NCBI GenBank assembly: GCA_027623235.1
Contig: JAQBVJ010000034.1
Location: forward strand, 1-57,258
Length of the DNA stretch: 57,258 nt
Reading direction: 5' to 3'
From: Planctomycetota bacterium
Lineage (GTDB): Bacteria; Planctomycetota; Planctomycetia; Planctomycetales; Planctomycetaceae
In this document: positions 47,113 through 55,711 of the stretch, one piece after another
How the letters are laid out: each line of letters starts with the position of its first letter
Position numbering within the stretch: the first letter of the stretch is position 1
Position numbers and translations under genes: made by a program
The notes under the pieces: model-generated
Seen by the model: only the letters and a program-made list of their open reading frames with translations
Databases searched by the model: none
Told to the model about the DNA's origin: nothing

Positions 47113-50100
47113 TTAAGCCTGGCCGCAGCACTTTTTGTGTTTCTTGCCACTGCCGCAGGGGCACGGATCGTTGCGGCCGACTCGCGGTCCACGGTTGCGG
47201 ATCGGCTCGACGGCCGTTGCTGTTTGGCTGGGTTCCGGCTCGTAGGCAGCATCTGGAGAACCTGGGGATGCCGGCACGGACTGTTGCGGGAGCAAGACTT
47301 CCGTCGCATGCGTGACCGCGCTGATCTCCCAGAGTGAGCCGACGAACTCGGGCGACTGATTCTCAAGTCGGAAGATTGTTGCGGTGACCTGCTGTCCGAC
47401 GCGGGCCCACATGTCGCCAAACGCCTTCATCCCCTCGCGGCGGTATTCCACCTTCGGGTCCTTCTGAGCGTAGCTCATCAGGCTGACTCCCTGGCGAAGG
47501 TGGTCCATGAAGTACAGATGCTCTTTCCAGGCGGTGTCGAGGATTTCCAGAATGACCGCTTCTTCAGCCTGATGGAGTTCCGGGCGAAACCGCGCGTCGT
47601 AGGCCTTCAGGATCAACTGTCGGGCGCTGTCGCGGTTGGTTGACTCGAAGTTGTCGGTAGACAGAGTTGCTTTGAACTGACCGTTCGCCCATTCGACAAT
47701 GGCCGGTAACTGACCGGGATCTGTGACCAGTTCCGATTCCGGATCTGCGCCGTTGCGGAGCCCGAACGCTGCTTCAAGCCGCTCGTCAATTTCCTGAACC
47801 GCGTCGCCTCGCGCCAGGAATCGCTCGCTGCGCTGCAGCAATGTTTGCTCAATTTCGTTGCGGCTGGTGCTGCGGAAGTCTTCGATTTCCAGGTCCGTCG
47901 CGAATCGACCGTTGGCCCACCGGGCGAGACCTTCGCGGTCGTATCGCTCGCCGGCACCTTGCTCATTCGCCATGAAACGAGTGAGACCGACTGCGACGGG
48001 AAACTGAATTTCCTTTTCACGGTAGAAATTGGCGATCCGGCTGCGAATCAACGTGACGACGTCGGCAGTCTCTTTTCGCGAGAATTCCCTGGGGTCGATG
48101 CTTAAAGTGAACTGCTGGTGCAGCCAACTGGACAGTGAGATCGATCCCCATTCTTCATCGATCAGGGAACTGATGGGCGACATGTCGCACCGATCAAGAG
48201 ACTCGCACGCTCGTTTATAGAGGTAGTTTTGAAGGTCCGGTCGGCCGACTTTCCTGAGCTCGCGATCGTTTGTATTGAGGTCGTAGGTGGAGTTGATCCA
48301 CTTGGACAGGGAAATCCAGTTCCAGTTTTCTTCTTCGTCGTCCTCGGGGAGGTTTTCTTCGAGCCGCTCTTCAATCTGCTCTTCGCCCTGACGGCGGGCT
48401 TCGTACTGCAGGTACTCGACCAGCTGAGCTTTACCCATATCCCGGAACGAGTGCGGTTCCAGTTCGAGCCGCATCTCCTGCTGGGCCCACGCTGCGATCG
48501 TATTCCAGCGATACATCGGGTCCAGGAAGTGCTCGACCCAGTGCACGATCTGCTCATCGATCATGTCGATGACAAGGTTGCGGCAGTTGGCTCCGTCGAG
48601 GATTCGTTGCCGCTGTGAGTAGACTCGCTTTCGCTGTTCGTCCATCACTTCGTCGTATTCGAGAAGGTGCTTTCGAACTTCGAAGTGGTGCTCTTCGCGT
48701 TTCTTCTGAGCCTTCTCCAGCTGACGGGTGACCATTCCGCTTTCGATGGCCTCGCCATCCTGCATGCCGAGTGTGCCGAGTAGATTCTTGACCCACTCGC
48801 CCATGAAAATCCGCATGAGGTCATCTTCGAGCGAGACGAAGAAGCGGCTGGAGCCTGGGTCTCCCTGCCGACCGGAACGGCCTCGAAGCTGCAGGTCGAT
48901 GCGGCGCGAATCGTGCCGCTCTGTTCCTACGACATGCAGACCGCCGAGCGAGGCGACCAGCTTGCCTTCGGCCTTCATGCCTTCTTTGACCGAGATCTCT
49001 TCGGTCGCTTCGTCCCAGACAGCTTTCGGCACATCGAGCCGCGACGCATACTTCTTACCGAGCACGTCCCACGCCATGTGTTCGGGGTTTCCACCAAGCA
49101 CAATGTCGGTACCGCGTCCCGCCATGTTGGTGGAAATGGTGACTGCGTTGTGTCGGCCGGCCTGAGCAACGATTTCTGCCTCGCGTTCATGGAACTTTGC
49201 GTTGAGCAGGTTGTGCTGGATGCCGAATTTCTTGAGTTTGCGGCTGAGGAGTTCGGACGACTCGATGGAAACCGTTCCAACCAGGACCGGGCGACCGGTT
49301 TCGTGGACCTTGCGAACCTCTTCGACGACGGCGTCCCACTTCTCACGCTGGCTGCGATAGATGAGGTCCTGTTCGTTGATCCTCTTCATGGGACGATTGG
49401 TCGGGATGTTGAGAACGTCCAGTCCGTAGATCTTGAGAAACTCGTCGGCTTCGGTCATGGCGGTACCGGTCATGCCGCCGAGTTTCTTGTAGAGCTTGAA
49501 GTAGTTCTGAAGAGTGATCGTCGCGAGCGTCTGCGATTCCTGCTTGATTGTGACGCCTTCTTTTGCTTCCACCGCCTGGTGAAGTCCGTCGCTCCACTGT
49601 CGGCCATCCATCTTGCGGCCGGTGAATTCGTCAATGATGACCACCTTGCCACCCTCGACGACATAGGTCACATCGTTCTTGTAGAGGAAGTGGGCCTTCA
49701 GAGAATTATCAAGAAGGTGCGGCCAGTGCATGTTGCCGGCCGTGTAAAAGCTCTCGACTCCCGCCAGCTGTTCCGCATGACGGATGCCATCGTCAGTGAG
49801 GTGGCAGGTGTGTTCTTTCTCTTTCACTTCAAAGTGCACATCCCGCTTCAGCTTCAGCACGATGTCGTTGGCTTTTTTGTATTTCGTCAGGTCGTCGTGA
49901 GCGGGACCGGAGATAATCAGCGGAGTCCGCGCTTCATCAATCAGAATGTTGTCAATTTCGTCGATCAGGGCGAAGTTGAGAGGACCCTGCGACTGGAGCT
50001 CTTTCGTCGGCTTCATGTTGTCGCGCAGGTAGTCAAAGCCGAATTCATTGTTTGTGCCATAAGTGATGTCACAGGCGTACTGCGCCTGCCGTTCCCGTGG

Positions 50101-50670
50101 AGCCATATTCGACTGAATCGCCCCAACGGTCAGGCCGAGCCCGATATGAGTGGGACCCATCCACTCCATATCCCGCCGCGCGAGGTAGTCGTTGACCGTG
50201 ACGCAGTGCACCTTGCCGGACAGCGCATTGAGATACGCCGGCAGCGTCGCAACGAGAGTCTTTCCCTCGCCCGTGACCATTTCGGCAATCATCCCTTTGT
50301 GCAGAACGTAGCCGCCGACGAGCTGCACATCGTAGTGCCGCATCTTCAGGTGTCGTTTTCCCGATTCACGCACGGCGGCGAAGGCCTCCGGCAGGATGTC
50401 GTCGAGCGTCTCGCCCTTTTCGAGTCGAGCACGGAACTTCGCAGAGGACTGTCGAAGTTCATCGTCCGTGAGCCGCTCGTACTCCGGCTCAAGCCGGTTG
50501 ATCTGGTCGACGACCGACCCAGGGGCAATCCTCGAAGAACCATCCTTTTCCCGCACAAATCCAATCTTCGCGACACGCCGCTCGTTCGACGAACCAAACA
50601 TCCCGGTAATGCCGCGTTCGAGCTTTGACGTAAAATTCGTAAAGAAGTCGCCAACCTGCGAAAAATCCAT
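47113..50670 (-). CDS. secA: Preprotein translocase ATPase SecA, enlarged
   Basis: This is the motor of the Sec pathway, pushing unfolded preproteins through SecYEG. It has 1185 residues from ATG 50670, against about 850-950 for typical SecA; the frame to 50838 is not used. Walker A is MVTGEGKT near residue 127, with DEIDN and the NMAGRGTDI motif present. The C-terminus is the SEC-C zinc motif CPCGSGKKHKKCC. The extra length lies in the helical scaffold region. Four related ~60-75-residue units begin near residues 785 (LSKWINSTYDL), 844 (LSSWLHQQFTL), 915 (LARWANGRFAT) and 990 (IVEWANGQFKA), where other SecA proteins have one. The usual YAQKDPKVEYRREG segment follows them. Confidence 0.97.
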   Translation of the reverse strand: MDFSQVGDFFTNFTSKLERGITGMFGSSNERRVAKIGFVREKDGSSRIAPGSVVDQINRLEPEYERLTDDELRQSSAKFRARLEKGETLDDILPEAFAAVRESGKRHLKMRHYDVQLVGGYVLHKGMIAEMVTGEGKTLVATLPAYLNALSGKVHCVTVNDYLARRDMEWMGPTHIGLGLTVGAIQSNMAPRERQAQYACDITYGTNNEFGFDYLRDNMKPTKELQSQGPLNFALIDEIDNILIDEARTPLIISGPAHDDLTKYKKANDIVLKLKRDVHFEVKEKEHTCHLTDDGIRHAEQLAGVESFYTAGNMHWPHLLDNSLKAHFLYKNDVTYVVEGGKVVIIDEFTGRKMDGRQWSDGLHQAVEAKEGVTIKQESQTLATITLQNYFKLYKKLGGMTGTAMTEADEFLKIYGLDVLNIPTNRPMKRINEQDLIYRSQREKWDAVVEEVRKVHETGRPVLVGTVSIESSELLSRKLKKFGIQHNLLNAKFHEREAEIVAQAGRHNAVTISTNMAGRGTDIVLGGNPEHMAWDVLGKKYASRLDVPKAVWDEATEEISVKEGMKAEGKLVASLGGLHVVGTERHDSRRIDLQLRGRSGRQGDPGSSRFFVSLEDDLMRIFMGEWVKNLLGTLGMQDGEAIESGMVTRQLEKAQKKREEHHFEVRKHLLEYDEVMDEQRKRVYSQRQRILDGANCRNLVIDMIDEQIVHWVEHFLDPMYRWNTIAAWAQQEMRLELEPHSFRDMGKAQLVEYLQYEARRQGEEQIEERLEENLPEDDEEENWNWISLSKWINSTYDLNTNDRELRKVGRPDLQNYLYKRACESLDRCDMSPISSLIDEEWGSISLSSWLHQQFTLSIDPREFSRKETADVVTLIRSRIANFYREKEIQFPVAVGLTRFMANEQGAGERYDREGLARWANGRFATDLEIEDFRSTSRNEIEQTLLQRSERFLARGDAVQEIDERLEAAFGLRNGADPESELVTDPGQLPAIVEWANGQFKATLSTDNFESTNRDSARQLILKAYDARFRPELHQAEEAVILEILDTAWKEHLYFMDHLRQGVSLMSYAQKDPKVEYRREGMKAFGDMWARVGQQVTATIFRLENQSPEFVGSLWEISAVTHATEVLLPQQSVPASPGSPDAAYEPEPSQTATAVEPIRNRGPRVGRNDPCPCGSGKKHKKCCGQA

Positions 50671-51156
50671 TGTCCGTTTCCGATTGCTGTTTGTGCGGAA
50701 CTCTGTTGACTTATCAGTCGGGTGCATTCCAGGGCACCGCGCCCGGAACACTGGCTGACACGTTTCCGCAAAGCTCTGAATATGAGGTCCCAATCCCACT
50801 GTCACCTGAACGCGAGAAGCAAGGATTTCGCCGCGCAAAGACAGCGCAAATCAACTTCGCCTGGCCTCGCAGGAGTGGGAATTCCGTGGAGAATTTGACA
50901 TAAGTCGCGGTCCGCAGGGATGTTATTTGCTGTCTCTGGGGTGGTCAACGCCGCTTGGAAATGGCCGCTGAGGACTCAATTGAAACTCAGTTCGCCCAGG
51001 GTCCCAGAAAGAACAGACCGGCGGTTGACAATTCTCGTCCTCAGACAGAGTTCGGCGACCGAACTGTCCGACCGATTCAGACGCGGCGAATCCTCTTACG
51101 CTCATTTGCCGCTGAACTCATTTGACGCTGGAACTGTTTGACGCTGCTGGTTCAGG
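50671..51156. other. 486-base gap between secA and a small membrane protein gene
   Basis: No convincing gene. A single degraded copy of the CGCAAAG repeat lies at about 50830-50850 (CGCGCAAAGACAGCGCAAATC). Around 51110-51150 the short phrase GAACT-N5-TTTGACGCTG-type sequence occurs twice in tandem (CATTTGACGCTGGAACTGTTTGACGCTG). No promoter or RNA was recognised. Confidence 0.4.
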
Positions 51157-51429
51157 GTGAGTATCGTGTCCCGAATGAGTGACGAGAGCCCGAAACACGA
51201 CGAGGAAGCGACTTCGCGAAGGCGAGTTCCGATTCCAGTGCGGGTGCTTGTGTTCCTGGTCGTTTACGTCTACTCCATCGGCCCGATGTTCTGGCTTTGG
51301 TACGAGGCCGAAAACATGGGTGGCTCGTACTTGCTGAGAGCGTTTTACACGCCGTTGAAACTGCTCTGCCTGGGCAGCACGACGTTTGAGGACTTTTTGA
51401 ATGACTACATCGGCTGGTGGATCGCGTGA
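51157..51429 (+). CDS. Small membrane protein (90 aa)
   Basis: The product has 90 residues from GTG 51157, or 84 from ATG 51175. The sequence is hydrophilic at the N-terminus (EEATSRRRVPIP), then has one or two membrane segments (VRVLVFLVVYVYSIGPMFWLWY and a weaker LLRAFYTPLKLLCLG) and ends in DYIGWWIA. It lies 46 bases upstream of tRNA-Sec. I do not recognise a family. Codon use is like the surrounding chromosome, so it is probably the last chromosomal gene before the integrated element. Confidence 0.55.
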   Translation: MSIVSRMSDESPKHDEEATSRRRVPIPVRVLVFLVVYVYSIGPMFWLWYEAENMGGSYLLRAFYTPLKLLCLGSTTFEDFLNDYIGWWIA

Positions 51430-51475
51430 CCCGCACGACGCGGAAATCATCTGACAGCGGTAAGCTTCCGACTGA

Positions 51476-51569
51476 GGGGGTGTATGCAGATCTGGTGACT
51501 GCCCCGGGCTTCAAACCCGGTGTGGCCTCTGAAAAGGGGCCAGGTGGGTTCGATTCCCATCCACTCCCG
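51476..51569 (+). tRNA. selC: tRNA-Sec (anticodon UCA), selC
   Basis: Visible structure: acceptor GGGGGTGT (51476-51483) pairs with CCACTCCC (51561-51568) with a G-U and one mismatch at the inner end. The anticodon stem is CCGGG/CCCGG (51504-51508, 51516-51520) with loop CTTCAAA; anticodon TCA is 51511-51513. The long variable arm is an eight-bp stem TGGCCTCT/AGGGGCCA closed by a GAAA loop (51523-51542). The T-arm GTGGG-TTCGATT-CCCAT spans 51544-51560. The discriminator is G at 51569, with CCA not encoded. The long acceptor/T-arm stack and long variable arm are the hallmarks of bacterial selenocysteine tRNA, so the organism probably makes selenoproteins; none is visible in this window. Its 3' half is the apparent attachment site of the adjacent element. 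Confidence 0.9.
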
Positions 51570-52824
51570 TCGGGCGGCATTTGCCGCCCTCTCGCTTCCC
51601 CTCGCACCGTGTCGTAACAGACGGCACGGTCGAGGGTTCGAGCGATTCCGCTTTCGACCGGGTCGAGCCGCTTTGCGACCCCATTCTGCCCAATTCCGCA
51701 GGGTACTGCGCCGCTTTTTGCGCCGCTTTGCCGGCAGCTCTCTGAAGGTCGCTGGCTGTGACTTGGAGATAGTGCCGATTCGCCACTTGTGGCGTGTTGC
51801 CCATGATGGCACAGACGACGTGTGTAGGGTTCTCCCGCTCCAGTTCTGTCTGTCGGCTGCTTCGCAGGTTGTGAGTGATCCGCGGCCAGCAAACCAATCC
51901 GGCTCGCTCAACGAGCGTGCCAAGCCGCTTGCGGATGTAAGCCCCACTCCCACTGCGGTACTTCGCGAGGACAAACTCCCCAGGATCGGCCTGGTCCCAG
52001 CAATCGTCGAGAAACGGTTTCAGTTCATCGAAGATCGGCACAAGGCGTTTTGGCTTGCCCTGTTTCTTTGTCTTGGGACTCGTGACGGTCATCAGGCCGG
52101 ATTCCCAGTCAATGTCGGTCCACCTCAGCCCCAAATGCTCGCTTGGGCAACGCAATCCGCCATATCGGCTCAGAGCGACAATGAGTCTGAACTCGGCATT
52201 CGGACAGACTTCAATCAGTCGGCTGGTTTCTTCACGCGTCACAAACTGTTGTCGCTCGTCATTGCCAACCGAACCCGAGACCAGCTTCGCAAACGGGCTC
52301 CGAGTTAACAGCTCTCGGTCGACGGCAACGGCGTAGAAGTGTTTCGCATACCCGGTGTATTTCCGAACGGTCGCGTCGGCCAGACCTTCGTTGACAAGCG
52401 ACTGTCGCCACATTGCCGCCTGCTCCCGCGTGATGCTCTTCAGGGGGCACTCAGCCCCAAACAAATCAACGAGTCGTTGGAGTACCTGCATCCAGGCCCG
52501 ACGGGTCTCCGGCTCAATGTCACTGCGAGAATCGATGTAGGCTGCTACGAATTCTCGAAGAGTGCCGTACTCACGAGACGGGATGAGCCCGACGCGGGAG
52601 AGTCTTTCAGCCATCGTCTTATCGAGCCCTGCCAGCCATCTCGCGGTCTCGTCGTCGACCGAGTGGCTAGTGATGCTCGCCGTGACGAGTGCCTCAACCT
52701 TCACCCTCACGGCTTCGGCCACCCGCTTGCTGACCTTACCGAGGCGAATTGCTTTTCGCTTTCCGTCGGCCCCGTAGAACTGGATTCGCCGTCGACCGTT
52801 CTTGTCGTTGGAAATGCTTGCCAT
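51511..52824 (-). CDS. Tyrosine recombinase / integrase of the selC element
   Basis: The 437-residue product starts at ATG 52824 (MASISNDKNGRRRIQFY). An N-terminal arm-type-binding segment and a SAM-like core-binding domain (about 95-185) precede the catalytic domain. Catalytic landmarks are R in YGGLRCPSEHLGLRW, HNLRSSRQTEL (H-x-x-R) and the nucleophile Tyr in ANRHYLQVT. The last ~45 residues are not part of the fold: from about GKREGGKCRPTG onward the frame runs antisense through the tRNA-Sec gene. It ends at TGA 51513-51511, exactly opposite the anticodon. This geometry marks the element's attachment end. It excises or integrates the island, probably with the HTH protein as directionality factor. 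Confidence 0.9.
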   Translation of the reverse strand: MASISNDKNGRRRIQFYGADGKRKAIRLGKVSKRVAEAVRVKVEALVTASITSHSVDDETARWLAGLDKTMAERLSRVGLIPSREYGTLREFVAAYIDSRSDIEPETRRAWMQVLQRLVDLFGAECPLKSITREQAAMWRQSLVNEGLADATVRKYTGYAKHFYAVAVDRELLTRSPFAKLVSGSVGNDERQQFVTREETSRLIEVCPNAEFRLIVALSRYGGLRCPSEHLGLRWTDIDWESGLMTVTSPKTKKQGKPKRLVPIFDELKPFLDDCWDQADPGEFVLAKYRSGSGAYIRKRLGTLVERAGLVCWPRITHNLRSSRQTELERENPTHVVCAIMGNTPQVANRHYLQVTASDLQRAAGKAAQKAAQYPAELGRMGSQSGSTRSKAESLEPSTVPSVTTRCEGKREGGKCRPTGVDGNRTHLAPFQRPHRV

Positions 52825-52912
52825 CTCTGTCTTCTTTCTGCTCAATGCGACACTGTGCCGGGCCAGGATATCGCCGTGCGACACAATGCGCAAGATGATT
52901 GCTGTTGGAAGT

Positions 52913-52980
52913 CTTCGTTTTCTGTACGAAAGAAACGAATGAAACGAAGTCGCTGCCGAGTTTGTTCGTTTACTTCGTTT
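52913..52980. promoter_or_regulatory. Cluster of NTTCGTTT sites upstream of the integrase
   Basis: Five copies of NTTCGTTT lie in 68 bases: CTTCGTTT 52913, ATTCGTTT (minus) 52933, CTTCGTTT (minus) 52942, GTTCGTTT 52964, CTTCGTTT 52973. They occupy the 162-base gap between the replication gene and the integrase start. Spaced, partly inverted short sites in this position are what integrase arm-type or excisionase binding sites, or a repressor operator, look like. The function is inferred from position only. Confidence 0.5.
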
Positions 52981-52986
52981 TATTCG

Positions 52987-55140
52987 TCACTTCGCCGACC
53001 AGAGTTCAGGCGGCCGGCCTCGCCCCGTCCCCTCGGGTTTGCACCGCTGAGCCAGCCCGAGTTCGGCGAGAGTCGTGAGCGCGACCTGCAGCTCTTCGCG
53101 AGGTTTGTTTCCGCTGAACAGGCTGGAGATCTCTGAAAGCCCGAGTGGGCCGCTTTCGCGAAGTGCCTCAAGAATTCGATCGGCGACCACGTTTCCGGTG
53201 GAGTTTCCGAAAACCCATCGGGCGGAATCTTCCGCGTGGTCCCACACAGCGAGGGCCGCTTCGAGGTGAGGCAGGTCAATTTCGTCGGACCGGTCGAGTA
53301 GTGCGAAGATCATGCTCAGTCGCAGGACCTGAGCCTCCGCCCGTGTCGTCGCTTTCCCGAAGGCACCCGGACGCGGTGCAGTCAATCGTGAATAGACGTC
53401 GTGCCACAGGCTTCGGGCAGCTTCGCTACGCGTCATTCGTCCTGGGAATCGGGCGAATTGAACAGCGGCCCGAATTTCAGCCACAACTTCGCGGAAGTCC
53501 ACCTGGTGAAGGTCCCCACCGTCGGGCAGAAGCTGAGACCGTTTCGATCCGTACCAGAGGATTCGGTTTGCCATCCCGTTGCCAATGTCGTTTTTTGAGA
53601 TCGTTTCTCTCAACTCTTCGCGGGTGATGTGACCGCAGACGTTGATATGCGGATCGGTCGCACGGGCGGGTTGCTGCTTCGCCAAGGACCGCAACGACTT
53701 GCCGTCCCAGCTATCACGCAGGACCGGGGACAGGTCATTTTCGCGACGGTTGCTGGCACGAAGGACGCCACCGAATTCGGACTCAATGACAACAAGCCGC
53801 TTGTCGATCACGCCACCATCGTCGTCACCTTCCTTTGGGTCGCGGACGTGCCAGAGTAGTCCCGCACCGGATGTGAGTCCGCTCACGATGTTGTCTTCGC
53901 AAAAACCCTCATCGACCATTCGCAGAACGTGCAGAACACAATCCAGAGCCGTTCCCTTCCGGCCCGATGCCGTCCCGCCGACGGCGACGGAAAACAGCCG
54001 GGCATGGTGACAGGTTCCGCTGACCGGGTAGTACCGTTCGCGGCCAGCCATCCCGGAGAAAATCGTCAGGAAGTGCATCAGTAAGGCCACTTCGTCGGCC
54101 TCGGTTTCCGATGACACCAGACTGACGAATTTACACGCCAGACCGTGGAAAGCCCTCATGCTGATCTTTTCCGGATAGCCATCGGTAGTCCCAGAGTTAT
54201 CGAGGGGTTCAGCGTAAACGTGAGGTGCACCCCAGATTTCCGATGCTGTGACGAGTGCTTTGATTCGATTCCGCAGGACTTCCGGCTCGACCGCGTCGTG
54301 AGCTTCGAGCCAATCCGCCAGGTCGCCTTTCCCCGGCAACTCGGGCCAGTCGTCGGCCAGGTCGATGATGCGGACCACCGTTGATGCGTCGAGCCTCAAC
54401 AGGATGCTGGCGACTGTTTCGGCGAACTTTCGGCCGGGCTCATCGTTGTCGCGGATGATCACGACAACTTTGCCGGCCAGCGGTGACCAGTCGGTTTTCT
54501 CTGCGGCGTTGCTGCCACCGCAGGACGTTGTCGCATTCAGGCCGATGGAAACTGCCGCGTCGACAGCCTTTTCGCCTTCAAAAACGAAGACAACTTCAGC
54601 GTTAAGGATGTCTCGCAGCCGGTACGGCGGTCGCGGTTCCGGCATCGCGCCGACGCACCAGCCGGCTTCGTTGCGATGAATCGGTCGGATGTCTTTACCG
54701 TCGTCGCGGTCCCACCGGATGACGCCGCCGACTTCGTGGTCATCACGATCCCGGTACGTCCACGCGGCGGAGCGAGGGCCGCGTTTCTTCTCTAGGTTTT
54801 CGATGAGCGCCGAACTGGTCGGCCAACCTGCCTTCTGTTGCTTCTCGTTTGGCCGATCAGGATTGCCAAATATTTTTGCGGACGAGTTCCGGTCTGGCCT
54901 GGGGAAGAGATCACTTTTCTTGAGTCCCGCAGCATTCAAAATTTCTTCGAAGCTGCAGCCGGCCCAGCACTTGAGCAGCACTCGACCGTCGTCGCCCTCG
55001 GTGACGGACAGGCTTGGATTCTTATCCTCATGCGCGGGGCAGCTGATCTTGCAGTCTTTTCCGGACCCGACGGGCTGTTTCCCCGTCGTTTTTGAGATCG
55101 CACTTAGCACGACCTCGATGGGACTGTTATGATGGTGCAT
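52987..55140 (-). CDS. Primase/helicase-like replication protein (CHC2 zinc finger, TOPRIM, DUF3987-like)
   Basis: The 717-residue product starts at ATG 55140. The N-terminus has a CHC2-type zinc-ribbon pattern (CPAHEDKNPSLSV, then CWAGCSFEEIL, residues about 34-69). A TOPRIM-like domain follows at about 185-260 (VFVFEGEKAVDAA and VVVIIRDNDEPG). The C-terminal ~400 residues resemble DUF3987-type helicase/primase-associated proteins, with a Walker-A-like GGTASGRKGT near residue 400 and a winged-helix-like end (GPLGLSEISSLFSG). Such proteins replicate or prime plasmids and phage satellites. It is the first large gene of the element's minus-strand operon. The Walker motif is atypical, so ATPase activity is uncertain. 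Confidence 0.78.
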   Translation of the reverse strand: MHHHNSPIEVVLSAISKTTGKQPVGSGKDCKISCPAHEDKNPSLSVTEGDDGRVLLKCWAGCSFEEILNAAGLKKSDLFPRPDRNSSAKIFGNPDRPNEKQQKAGWPTSSALIENLEKKRGPRSAAWTYRDRDDHEVGGVIRWDRDDGKDIRPIHRNEAGWCVGAMPEPRPPYRLRDILNAEVVFVFEGEKAVDAAVSIGLNATTSCGGSNAAEKTDWSPLAGKVVVIIRDNDEPGRKFAETVASILLRLDASTVVRIIDLADDWPELPGKGDLADWLEAHDAVEPEVLRNRIKALVTASEIWGAPHVYAEPLDNSGTTDGYPEKISMRAFHGLACKFVSLVSSETEADEVALLMHFLTIFSGMAGRERYYPVSGTCHHARLFSVAVGGTASGRKGTALDCVLHVLRMVDEGFCEDNIVSGLTSGAGLLWHVRDPKEGDDDGGVIDKRLVVIESEFGGVLRASNRRENDLSPVLRDSWDGKSLRSLAKQQPARATDPHINVCGHITREELRETISKNDIGNGMANRILWYGSKRSQLLPDGGDLHQVDFREVVAEIRAAVQFARFPGRMTRSEAARSLWHDVYSRLTAPRPGAFGKATTRAEAQVLRLSMIFALLDRSDEIDLPHLEAALAVWDHAEDSARWVFGNSTGNVVADRILEALRESGPLGLSEISSLFSGNKPREELQVALTTLAELGLAQRCKPEGTGRGRPPELWSAK

Positions 55141-55224
55141 TGTTATTACCTTTCAACGCGGGCACGCCAGAGTCCTCTGCGGGGACATTGACGGCGGCCC
55201 GTGTTAATTTGCGGGAGTCTCAAG

Positions 55225-55250
55225 GCGGACTTCGATACATCGAAGTCCGC
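55225..55250. promoter_or_regulatory. Perfect 12-bp stem hairpin in element leader
   Basis: GCGGACTTCGAT-AC-ATCGAAGTCCGC is a near-complete palindrome in the 198-base gap between the HTH gene and the replication gene. No T-run follows in either direction. It may be an operator for a dimeric repressor or a translation-controlling hairpin about 85 bases upstream of the replication gene's start. Confidence 0.5.
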
Positions 55251-55282
55251 AGAACTTGGGAAGCTTTTTGAGTCGAGCGGCA

Positions 55283-55303
55283 GCCGGGCGAGAGTCGCCC
55301 GGC
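55283..55303. promoter_or_regulatory. Perfect 9-bp stem, three-base loop hairpin
   Basis: GCCGGGCGA-GAG-TCGCCCGGC, 36 bases from the HTH gene's 3' end. It is very GC-rich and could be a transcription pause or part of a small structured RNA together with the hairpin at 55225-55250. No U-tract. Confidence 0.5.
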
Positions 55304-55338
55304 GCGCACTCGAAGACGAGACGGAATTGAGCCACTGC

Positions 55339-55536
55339 TCAGGCTTCCGCATCACGGAGAAACCGGTCGAGTTCTTCCGCTCGGATTCGAACAGACCGCC
55401 CCAGTTTCGCTGCCTTGAGGCGCCCGTCTCGAATCGCCTGCCAGATGCTTCGCTCGCAGATTCCGAGTGCTTGTGCGGCCTCACGCATTGTGAAAGCCAG
55501 CCGGTTTGAATCGGCGGGGGAAACTGAATTCAACAT
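55339..55536 (-). CDS. Excisionase-family helix-turn-helix protein
   Basis: The 65-residue product starts at ATG 55536 after GAGGAGGATTAAC on the coding strand, an excellent ribosome-binding site; the frame to 55572 is not needed. The MerR-like excisionase pattern is clear: FTMREAAQALGICERSIWQAI (helix-turn-helix), then DGRLKAAKLGRSVRIRAEELDRFL (wing). These small proteins bend DNA to favour excision or act as regulators of integrative elements. It probably works with the integrase. It is the likely regulator of the minus-strand operon. Confidence 0.88.
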   Translation of the reverse strand: MLNSVSPADSNRLAFTMREAAQALGICERSIWQAIRDGRLKAAKLGRSVRIRAEELDRFLRDAEA

Positions 55537-55711
55537 GTTAATCCTCCTCTGAAATTGGGTGGAAACGACCATTCAGAGGTAAGCAGCTGAATTCAGATTG
55601 ATGCGGCCTCGGGCATCGCAATTCTTTTTATTGCAGAGAGTTAGCGTTTTCAAAATAAGAATCCAGAACCCACATAGACAGACATAAGCCAGCATTGCGC
55701 GCAACGATGGT

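Noticed and set aside
48913..50628. 571-codon open frame on the plus strand opposite secA
   Set aside because: secA is unmistakable on the minus strand; the opposite frame is open because of GC-rich codon bias and shows no domain.
51447..51974. 175-codon minus-strand frame with an MGIEPTWPLF-type stretch
   Set aside because: Part of it is the antisense of tRNA-Sec; such peptides are a known artefact at tRNA attachment sites.
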